A DNA stretch of 6,621 bases from Propionibacteriaceae bacterium (GTDB taxonomy: Bacteria; Actinomycetota; Actinomycetes; Propionibacteriales; Propionibacteriaceae): positions 1-6,621 of the forward strand of contig JAISGZ010000035.1 in NCBI GenBank assembly GCA_031262845.1, written 5' to 3'. The position numbers and the translations under genes are program-made. The notes under the pieces are model-generated. The model worked only from the letters and a program-made list of their open reading frames with translations. It had not been told where the DNA came from and did no database searches. Positions 1 to 5,501 of the stretch are shown here, piece by piece (position 1 is the first letter of the stretch; every line of letters starts with the position of its first letter).

Positions 1-1
1 G

Positions 2-1060
2 CTCGGCGTCGGCGAGGTCGGCTACCTCATCACCGGCGTCAAAGACGTCCGCCAATCCCGGGTCGGCGACACCGTGACCGTGGCCGGGCGGGCGGCCACT
101 CAGCCCCTGGCCGGTTACCGTCACCCGAACCCGATGGTTTACGCCGGGCTCTATCCGATCGACGGCCACGATTTTCCGCTCCTGCGCGAGGCCTTGGAAA
201 AACTCCAGCTCAACGACGCCGCCCTGGTCTTCGAACCCGAGACCTCGGCCGCGCTCGGCTTCGGTTTCCGGGCCGGTTTTCTCGGCCTACTCCATATGGA
301 GATCATCCGTGAACGGCTGGAGCGGGAATTCAACCTCGACATCATCTCGACGGCGCCGAGCGTGGTTTACCGAGTGGTCATGGAAGACGGCACCGAACAC
401 ATCGTGACTAACCCGAGTGAATATCCGACCGGCAAAATCGCCCAGGTTTACGAGCCGATCGTCAAGGCCTCGATTTTGTCGCCGGCCGAATTCATCGGCA
501 CCTTGATGGAATTGTGTCAATCTCGCCGCGGGCAGCAGACGGGGATGGATTATCTGTCCTCCGACCGGGTCGAGTTGCATTACATCTTGCCGTTGGCGGA
601 AATCGTCTTCGATTTCTTCGACGCTCTCAAATCACGCACCCGTGGCTACGCCTCGCTCGACTACGACGACGCCGGTACGCAGCCGTCTGACCTGGTTAAA
701 GTCGATATTTTGCTCAATGGTGAGACGGTTGACGCTTTTTCGGCCATCGTTCACCAGGACAAGGCCTATAACTACGGTGTCGACATGGCCCAGAAGCTGC
801 GCAAACTGATCCCGCGCCAGCAATTCGAAGTTCCGATCCAAGCCGCTATCGGTTCCCGGGTTATTGCTCGGGAAACCATCCGGGCGATCCGGAAAGATGT
901 CTTGGCAAAATGTTACGGCGGTGATATCACGCGCAAGCGGAAACTGCTGGAAAAGCAAAAAGAGGGCAAGAAGCGCATGAAGATGGTCGGCCGGGTCGAA
1001 GTGCCCCAGGAAGCCTTTGTGGCCGCCCTGAGCACGGCCGACGGTGGCGACCGGAAATAA
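2..1060 (+). CDS. lepA: Elongation factor 4 (LepA), C-terminal part, 5' end outside window
   Basis: LepA/EF4 is a ribosome-binding translational GTPase that acts on stalled or mistranslocated ribosomes and in 30S assembly. The reading frame is open from the left edge, so the GTG at 74 is only an internal codon. The 352 visible residues begin in domain II with LGVGEVGYLITGVKDVRQS. They continue through the EF-G domain III-like part (LGFGFRAGFLGLLHMEI, about residues 85-101), the domain V-like part (SRTRGYASLDYD) and the LepA-specific C-terminal domain. That domain carries the signature KCYGGDITRKRKLLEKQKEG and then VEVPQEAF (about 303-340). Family members are about 600 residues, so the G domain and the start of domain II (some 250 residues) are missing because of the window edge, not a mutation. 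The frame shows no breaks and ends at TAA 1058-1060. hemW follows immediately, as in many actinobacteria. The identification is very secure. Confidence 0.97.
   Translation, partial: LGVGEVGYLITGVKDVRQSRVGDTVTVAGRAATQPLAGYRHPNPMVYAGLYPIDGHDFPLLREALEKLQLNDAALVFEPETSAALGFGFRAGFLGLLHMEIIRERLEREFNLDIISTAPSVVYRVVMEDGTEHIVTNPSEYPTGKIAQVYEPIVKASILSPAEFIGTLMELCQSRRGQQTGMDYLSSDRVELHYILPLAEIVFDFFDALKSRTRGYASLDYDDAGTQPSDLVKVDILLNGETVDAFSAIVHQDKAYNYGVDMAQKLRKLIPRQQFEVPIQAAIGSRVIARETIRAIRKDVLAKCYGGDITRKRKLLEKQKEGKKRMKMVGRVEVPQEAFVAALSTADGGDRK
1053..1057 (+). promoter_or_regulatory. Shine-Dalgarno site for hemW inside the lepA 3' end
   Basis: GGAAA lies in the last sense codons of lepA and ends 4 bases before the GTG at 1062. 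This spacing favours 1062 over the upstream in-frame GTG at 1044, which sits inside lepA. It suggests that hemW translation is coupled to lepA termination. This is inferred from spacing only. Confidence 0.5.
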
Positions 1061-1061
1061 C

Positions 1062-2273
1062 GTGTCGTCGCAGCCACCGCCGGGCGACGAGCCGCCGCTG
1101 GACGGCGCTTTGCCGGCTGGCTTGGCCGAACAGCGGCGTGACGAGCCTTTGGCGTTGTACCTCCACATTCCCTGGTGTGCCGTGCGTTGTGGCTATTGCG
1201 ATTTCAACACTTACGTCTTGCCCGAGCACGGTCAGGCGTTAGCGGCCTATCAGACGGCTCTGCTGGCGGAGATAGAGCTGGCGGCGACGGTCCTCGGACC
1301 GCGGCCTGTGACGTCGGTTTATTTCGGTGGTGGGACGCCGACGCTCATGCCAGTGGTTGGATTTGCCACCTTGATCGACCGGATTCGGCAGTTCTTCGCT
1401 CTGGCGCCGACGGCGGAGATCAGTACCGAGGCCAATCCGGAAAGCCTCAGCCCGGCCTCTCTGGCCGGCCTTCGCCAAGCTGGCGTCAACCGGCTGTCGC
1501 TCGGCATGCAGTCGGCGGTGCCGGCGGTACTCCAGGTCTTGGATCGGCGCCATACCCCGGGCCGGGCCGTCGAAGCGGTGGCTTGGGCTCGTCAAGCCGG
1601 GTTTGACCAGGTGTCGCTGGATCTGATGTACGGCACGCCCGGTGAATCGGCGGCTGACTGGCTGACCACGCTCGACCAGGCCTGCGCCTGCCAACCCGAC
1701 CATCTCTCGGCCTATTCGCTGATCGTCGAACCGGGAACCCGGCTGGCGGCGCGCATCGAACGGGGTGAGTTGGCCGCCCCGGATGAGGACGATCTGGCCG
1801 ATAAATACCTCATGGCCGACGACCGCCTAGGCCAGGCGGGGCTGACCTGGTACGAGCTGAGTAATTGGGCTCGGCCCGAGTCGGCTTGTCAGCACAATCT
1901 CGCCTACTGGCGCTCGGGTGATTGGTGGGGTTTGGGGGCTGGCGCCCACTCCCACGCGGCTGGTGTTCGGTGGTGGAACTGGCGGCGCCCGGCGGCCTAC
2001 CAAGAGCCCTTACTGCGGGGGTTGTCACCAGCCCAAGGCCGGGAAGTCGTGACGGCCGAGCAGCACCGGTTGGAGCGAGTCTTGTTGGAGTTGCGCTTGT
2101 CGTCGGGGTTGGATGTCGGATTACTGACGGACAGCGAACGGGCTCGGATAGCTGGCATCGTGGCGGCTGGGCAGGCCACGGTGACGACGGCGGCCGATGG
2201 TTCCCAGCGGCTACAGCTGACCCGGACTGGGCGTTTACTGGCTGACGCTGTCGTCCGTGATCTGACTGACTGA
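1062..2273 (+). CDS. hemW: HemW, radical SAM haem chaperone (HemN-like)
   Basis: HemW binds haem and an S-adenosylmethionine-coordinating [4Fe-4S] cluster and delivers haem to respiratory enzymes. It is often mislabelled as oxygen-independent coproporphyrinogen III oxidase (HemN). From GTG 1062 the protein is 403 residues, close to the family length. The cluster motif CAVRCGYC gives Cys39, Cys43 and Cys46, followed by DFNTY. The extra cysteine that HemN carries straight after this motif is absent, which points to HemW. Other radical-SAM landmarks are YFGGGTPTLM (about 87-96), STEANPES (121-128), RLSLGMQS (144-151) and LDLMYGTPGES. The HemN_C region shows YELSNWA (264-270), HNLAYW (278-283) and GLGAGAHS. 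The start is set at 1062 because the protein then begins MSSQPPPGDEPP, like actinobacterial HemW, and has a nearby GGAAA site. The in-frame GTG at 1044 would overlap lepA by 17 bp. The 3' end overlaps the convergent antiporter gene. Confidence 0.95.
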   Translation: MSSQPPPGDEPPLDGALPAGLAEQRRDEPLALYLHIPWCAVRCGYCDFNTYVLPEHGQALAAYQTALLAEIELAATVLGPRPVTSVYFGGGTPTLMPVVGFATLIDRIRQFFALAPTAEISTEANPESLSPASLAGLRQAGVNRLSLGMQSAVPAVLQVLDRRHTPGRAVEAVAWARQAGFDQVSLDLMYGTPGESAADWLTTLDQACACQPDHLSAYSLIVEPGTRLAARIERGELAAPDEDDLADKYLMADDRLGQAGLTWYELSNWARPESACQHNLAYWRSGDWWGLGAGAHSHAAGVRWWNWRRPAAYQEPLLRGLSPAQGREVVTAEQHRLERVLLELRLSSGLDVGLLTDSERARIAGIVAAGQATVTTAADGSQRLQLTRTGRLLADAVVRDLTD

Positions 2274-3773
2274 CGGCTGGTCCGTTCGTGACGAGCGGTG
2301 AAGCAAACGAGGGTTCCAGCCGAGTGAAGCCTCGGGGCTCAAGGGTTGGTCACGCCGGGGGCGGTCGGGCACCTTCGGCGGCACTCCCCAACCTCGGCCG
2401 CGTAAGAGCAACAGGGCTCTGACGATGAGTAAGACGACTAGACCGGCACCGATGCCGCGGCTGACCGGCGAGGTCGTGACGAAGAGCAAGAGATCGGCTA
2501 TCAGAACCGGCAACAGCCAGCGACCCGACCAGGCGATATAGCCGATGAACGACGGCATCTGGGTGCCCGTGGCTTCGGCGATTGAGCGGACCATGAAGTT
2601 CGGTCCGTTGCCGATGTAGGTCATTGCGCCCCAGAAGACCGCCCCGGTGCTGATCGCCGCCAGATAGGCCACCGGGACGCCCGCCACCAAGCCGGCTCCC
2701 CCAGCCGCCGTGGCACTGACCGCGGCCGACGAGTTCTGGGCGACCTCGAAGAAGGTGGCGTAGGTCGGGGCGTTGTCGAGGATCGACGACAGGCCGCCCG
2801 TGAACAGATGGAGCGTGACGGCGCTGATCGGCAGGTCGGCGGCGTGTTCGTCGAGCAGATGCAAGGCCGGGGCCATGGTCACGAAGATGCCCAAGAAAAT
2901 CGCTGCCACCTCGGCAATCGGCGCGAACCGGAACTGATTGTGTTCGAACCGGGCCGAGCGGCTGCCGGTCACCCAGGACAGACCGGCGGCCGCCACGATG
3001 ACGATTTCCCGCAGCGGCAGCCAGTCGTACCAAGTCGCGTGGCCGGCTTCGATGGCCGTCAGATTGAGCGACGGCACGAGGGCCACGGCGACGATGATGA
3101 CGGCGAACCAGATGATGCCACTGAGACCCTTCACGCCTAGCGGTTCGACGACATCGAGGCTGGTGTCCTCGTCCCACATCAGTGCCCGGTCGAGGCAGTA
3201 GTAGGTCAGCAGCAGCAGGGCGTTGACGAGCAGCCACTCCGGCCACAGCTGCAGCGTCCACGTGAACGGCACGCCGCGAAGCAAGCCCAGGAACAGCGGC
3301 GGGTCGCCCAGTGGGGTCAAGAGACCACCACAGTTGGCGAGCGTGAAGATGGCGAAGATGACGGTGTGCATCCGGTGGCGGCGATGCGAGTTCGACCGGA
3401 TCAGGGGGCGGATCAGCAACATGGCGGCGCCGGTCGTGCCAATGAAACTGGCCAGGAGGGCGCCGACGCCCAGGAAGAGCGTGTTGACTTTCGGCGTGCC
3501 AGCCAAATCACCGGTCAGGGCGATACCACCGGCGACCACGAACAAGCCGAACAACAAGGTGACGAACTGAACGTATTCGACCAGTGAATGGCCGACTTCA
3601 GCCGACCGGCCGAGGCTGATGAGCGTGATCGCGACCGGCAGACCGAGGACCAGCGAGGTCGCCAACTGAACCCAGGGTTTCTCCCACCACGGCGCCACGG
3701 CCGGAATCAGCGGACCAGCCGCCACGGCCAGCAGCATGATCACAAACGGGATAACTCCCAGCCAAGCTGTCAC
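2235..3773 (-). CDS. NhaD/CitMHS_2-type sodium:proton antiporter-like membrane protein
   Basis: This is a polytopic inner-membrane carrier of the ion-transporter superfamily, the group annotated as putative sodium:proton antiporter or putative citrate transporter (CitMHS_2). The substrate cannot be read from the sequence; Na+/H+ exchange is the family-based guess. The 512 residues hold about a dozen hydrophobic segments up to about residue 457. Recognisable family stretches are FIGTTGAAMLLIRPLIR (110-126), NCGGLLTPLGDPPLFLG (147-163), LDNAPTYATFF (332-342) and YIGNGPNFMVRSIAE (386-400), which lie in the expected order. Hydrophilic residues 458-512, rich in Arg, Pro and Ser, form an atypical tail whose last codons are antisense to the end of hemW. 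The GTG start at 3773 has GAGG four bases upstream (3778-3781). It lies 41 bp downstream of the BrkB-family gene on the same strand, so co-transcription is possible. The family assignment is firm, the substrate is not. Confidence 0.88.
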   Translation of the reverse strand: MTAWLGVIPFVIMLLAVAAGPLIPAVAPWWEKPWVQLATSLVLGLPVAITLISLGRSAEVGHSLVEYVQFVTLLFGLFVVAGGIALTGDLAGTPKVNTLFLGVGALLASFIGTTGAAMLLIRPLIRSNSHRRHRMHTVIFAIFTLANCGGLLTPLGDPPLFLGLLRGVPFTWTLQLWPEWLLVNALLLLTYYCLDRALMWDEDTSLDVVEPLGVKGLSGIIWFAVIIVAVALVPSLNLTAIEAGHATWYDWLPLREIVIVAAAGLSWVTGSRSARFEHNQFRFAPIAEVAAIFLGIFVTMAPALHLLDEHAADLPISAVTLHLFTGGLSSILDNAPTYATFFEVAQNSSAAVSATAAGGAGLVAGVPVAYLAAISTGAVFWGAMTYIGNGPNFMVRSIAEATGTQMPSFIGYIAWSGRWLLPVLIADLLLFVTTSPVSRGIGAGLVVLLIVRALLLLRGRGWGVPPKVPDRPRRDQPLSPEASLGWNPRLLHRSSRTDQPSVSQITDDSVSQ

Positions 3774-3783
3774 GGTGCCTCAT

Positions 3784-3808
3784 CGTAGTGGCGGGCTCGG
3801 ACACTACG
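3784..3808. repeat. Perfect 7-bp inverted repeat in the gap between the BrkB-family and antiporter genes
   Basis: CGTAGTG (3784-3790) and CACTACG (3802-3808) are exact reverse complements separated by 11 bases. The element sits just upstream of the Shine-Dalgarno site of the antiporter gene on the - strand. It could be a small RNA hairpin affecting expression of the downstream gene or an operator. No T-run follows it, so it is not a typical intrinsic terminator. Its function is unknown and it may be chance. Confidence 0.45.
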
Positions 3809-3814
3809 GGGGGC

Positions 3815-4951
3815 CTAGGTGGTGGTCGTGAGATGGGTGGGGCTGGAAGTGGGGGTTTTGGCGGTTGTCGTGGGAGAGTTGAGGGATCCCGTGGGAGGGT
3901 CAGCGGTCTTCTCGTGAGAGTCAGCAGTCTCCGTGGGAGAGTCATCGGTTGCCGTGGGAGATTCTGAGGAGTCCGGGTCTGAAGAGTCCGCGAGTAAGTC
4001 CGAGTTTTCCTTCAGAGAGTTGGAGTTCTCGGTCGAAGAGTCGGCCTGATCGTGAGGGCCGTGGGATTGTCCGGCTTGGGCGATCCAAGCGCTAGCCAAA
4101 AGGATGATGAGGGCCAGCACATCGACCCAGATGAGAATGGCGATGAGGGCGGCGAACGAAGCCAACGCGGGATTCGACGAAGCCGACCGGACCAGCACGG
4201 CGGCGAAGAAACGAGCCGCGCTCATGGCCACACCGGCCGCCATCGCCCCGAGCCAGAGATCCCGCCGGGGTGGTCTCGCCCCCGCCACGATCCGGATCAG
4301 CGCCACCACCACGACCGTCTGGATCAACAACGACACGACGTAGCCACCGGCCTCAACCAGCCAATGCCCGCCACCACTCCAATAGTTCTCCAGCCAGTGG
4401 CCGATCGAGGCGGTCGTGATATCGAGGCCCGACGCCACGACCACGGCCACCCCCAAACCCAGGAAGCCGACCAGCGCCCAGACCTTGCTGACGAGGAAGT
4501 TCCGGGACGGATGCCGGGTCATACCGAAGGTCAATTGAATGGCACCCTGGAAGGCCGACATCAAGCGGAGGGAGGAGTAGAGCAGGACCACACCGGCGAT
4601 CAGACCGGCCCAGTTGGTCAGTGAACTATTGATCAGCTGATCGATGCTGATCAGGCCATCGTTGCTGGTTGAGCTGGTGGCGATGAGATTGGGAAAGTAC
4701 TGGTTGATGGTTTCAGTCAGCGTCTCCTGCCAACCGGGCCGGCTACCCAAGAGACCAGCGAAAATCGAGAACAACAGGGTCAACCCGGCGGCCAGCGAGA
4801 ACATCCCGGCGTAGGCGATACCACCGGCCAAGGTGCTGGCTTGGACGGCGCTGAATTGAGTCACGGCCCGGCCCAGGCGGGTGCTTTCCCACCAAGCCAC
4901 CAAGGCCTGCAGCCGATCGACCTGCTGCGTCACCGTCGCTGGAACTTCCAC
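3815..4951 (-). CDS. YihY/BrkB-family (UPF0761) inner-membrane protein with acidic Ser/Thr tail
   Basis: This is an integral membrane protein of the YihY/BrkB family, once called ribonuclease BN. Its biochemical role is not settled. From GTG 4951 it has 378 residues. About six hydrophobic segments follow the family pattern: residues near 42-68 (GGIAYAGMFSLAAGLTLLFS), 113-133, 158-174, 205-225, 235-252 and 262-290 (ALIAILIWVDVLALIILLAS). After the last segment comes an unusual tail of about 85 residues rich in Ser, Thr, Asp and Pro, ending in TTTT. Part of the tail is a degenerate heptapeptide repeat. The frame stays open back to GTG 5155, but that would add 68 Pro/Arg-rich residues unlike the family and run antisense across the whole ffs gene. 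GTG 4951 with AGG nine bases upstream (4961-4963) is therefore preferred; in-frame TTG codons slightly upstream are alternatives. It is probably co-transcribed with the antiporter gene. Confidence 0.85.
   Translation of the reverse strand: MEVPATVTQQVDRLQALVAWWESTRLGRAVTQFSAVQASTLAGGIAYAGMFSLAAGLTLLFSIFAGLLGSRPGWQETLTETINQYFPNLIATSSTSNDGLISIDQLINSSLTNWAGLIAGVVLLYSSLRLMSAFQGAIQLTFGMTRHPSRNFLVSKVWALVGFLGLGVAVVVASGLDITTASIGHWLENYWSGGGHWLVEAGGYVVSLLIQTVVVVALIRIVAGARPPRRDLWLGAMAAGVAMSAARFFAAVLVRSASSNPALASFAALIAILIWVDVLALIILLASAWIAQAGQSHGPHDQADSSTENSNSLKENSDLLADSSDPDSSESPTATDDSPTETADSHEKTADPPTGSLNSPTTTAKTPTSSPTHLTTTT
3828..3974 (-). repeat. Degenerate 21-bp tandem repeat encoding a 7-residue repeat in the BrkB-family tail
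   Basis: Seven consecutive 21-bp units can be laid out at 3828, 3849, 3870, 3891, 3912, 3933 and 3954. Most begin GTGGGAG or a close variant on the + strand. Because 21 bp is seven codons, the encoded tail repeats as SPTATDD, SPTETAD, SHEKTAD, PPTGSLN, SPTTTAK, TPTSSPT. The units have drifted, the outer ones most. The repeat probably grew by in-frame slippage or unequal exchange in a disordered cytoplasmic tail. Confidence 0.75.
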
Positions 4952-5007
4952 AGCGCCCAACCTACGACGCCAACGGCCCAAGACACGGTATTGGGGGGAT
5001 GTTCCGC

Positions 5008-5013
5008 TAGAGT
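5008..5013 (+). promoter_or_regulatory. Candidate -10 element for ffs
   Basis: TAGAGT matches four of six positions of TATAAT. It lies about 8 bases before the expected 5' end of the SRP RNA, the right distance for a vegetative sigma factor -10 box. No convincing TTGACA-like -35 was found 16-18 bases upstream, which is common for actinobacterial promoters. This is a positional inference only. Confidence 0.35.
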
Positions 5014-5018
5014 TGGCC

Positions 5019-5113
5019 TCCGGTCCCCCGTGCGGCGGTACCTCCCCCAACTCCCCCAGGGTCGGAAGACAGCAAGGGTAAGGGAGCTCTTCCGGGTGCG
5101 CGGGGGGCCTTTT
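5019..5113 (+). ncRNA. ffs: Signal recognition particle RNA (4.5S, bacterial small type)
   Basis: This is the RNA scaffold of the SRP. It binds Ffh and targets ribosomes making membrane proteins to FtsY and the Sec translocon. The conserved helix 8 core is visible: GTC-GGAA-GAC (5061-5070) is the stem with the GGAA tetraloop. AGG (5058-5060) on one side and AGCAAGGGTAA (5071-5081) on the other make the internal loops that bind Ffh. CTCCC (5051-5055) pairs with GGGAG (5082-5086). The ends close in a 12-bp stem, 5022-5033 with 5098-5109, using only Watson-Crick and G-U pairs. A TTTT run at 5110-5113 follows and could end transcription. The length of about 90-95 nt fits the Alu-less type of most Gram-negative bacteria and actinobacteria. 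The precise ends are uncertain by a few bases. It is divergent from the BrkB-family gene and converges with yjiX. Confidence 0.92.
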
Positions 5114-5146
5114 CACGTTTTCAGTCGGCCTCGCGCGATGCAGGGT

Positions 5147-5226
5147 CATCTTCACGCGGGAGCCATTTTCGAGGTCTACTCGGTCATTTTCGCCCGCTAC
5201 TCAGACATCTTCACGATGTACTCGGT
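5147..5226. repeat. Short array of degenerate 21-bp repeats between yjiX and ffs
   Basis: Three units with an exact 21-bp period start at 5164, 5185 and 5206. On the + strand each follows CATTTTCG or CATCTTCA, four to five variable bases, then TACTC and GGT or AGA. Unit 1 matches unit 2 at 15 of 21 positions and unit 3 at 16 of 21. A shortened relative at 5147-5163 shares CATCTTCACG exactly with the unit at 5206. On the - strand the array starts at the first base after TGCTG of the yjiX end, taking in the last base of the stop codon. It also contains two minimal reading frames, ATG-TCT-GAG-TAG (5208-5197) and ATG-ACC-GAG-TAG (5187-5176). No strong hairpin was found. The function is unknown. 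Confidence 0.65.
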
Positions 5227-5501
5227 CAGCAGCAGCGTGACGTCGGCTGCCGGTCTTCGGCGGCGTAGCGCTCACGCCAATACTGCTTGACCGTCGGAAC
5301 GGGCTGGTCAGGGTGGTGGGCCCGTAGATGAGCCACGTAACGGTCGTAGTCGGATTCGCCAAGGACCGCTTTGACGTACCAACTGATGACCTGACCAGTT
5401 CGTTTGAGGCAGTACCAGAGATGGCGCCGGTCATCCTGAGAGCCAGTGGCCGACGGCGATGGGATGGGAGTCGAGTGATTGGCCACGGTCGTGCCGGTCA
5501 C
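5226..5501 (-). CDS. YbdD/YjiX-family small protein, partner of the CstA-type transporter
   Basis: This is a small soluble protein of the YbdD/YjiX (DUF466, Sel_put) family. Members are encoded directly after CstA/BtsT-type transporters, and in E. coli YbdD is needed for CstA-mediated pyruvate uptake. The 91 residues contain the family core GESDYDRYVAHLRAHHPDQP (48-67), then QYWRERYAAED (73-83) and the typical C-terminal Arg-Cys-Cys. The N-terminal 25 residues or so are Ser/Pro-rich and longer than in E. coli, so a somewhat later start is possible. The GTG at 5501 is chosen because it overlaps the cstA stop as GTGA, the usual arrangement for translational coupling. The stop is TGA directly after the Cys pair. 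Some family members carry selenocysteine, but here the ending matches the E. coli form, so TGA is read as stop. The family call is strong. Confidence 0.92.
   Translation of the reverse strand: MTGTTVANHSTPIPSPSATGSQDDRRHLWYCLKRTGQVISWYVKAVLGESDYDRYVAHLRAHHPDQPVPTVKQYWRERYAAEDRQPTSRCC

Noticed and set aside
4052..4624. + strand open frame (190 codons) opposite the BrkB-family gene
   Set aside because: Its translation is low-complexity Asp/Arg/His/Gly-rich sequence typical of an antisense shadow in GC-rich DNA, with no family resemblance.
5226..5228. TGA directly after Cys-Cys in the YjiX-family protein as a possible selenocysteine codon
   Set aside because: Some members of this family are selenoproteins, but the E. 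coli homologues end in the same Arg-Cys-Cys, so TGA here fits a normal stop. Read-through would add only about four residues (Pro-Ser-Thr-Ser) before another TGA, and no clear SECIS-like hairpin was seen just downstream.
5190..5230. Possible CRISPR-like array in the 21-bp repeats
   Set aside because: The units are directly adjacent without unique spacers, they are degenerate, and no cas genes are nearby.
4841..5290. + strand open frame spanning the ffs region
   Set aside because: It crosses the SRP RNA gene, the repeat array and the ends of two - strand genes. The protein resembles nothing recognisable.
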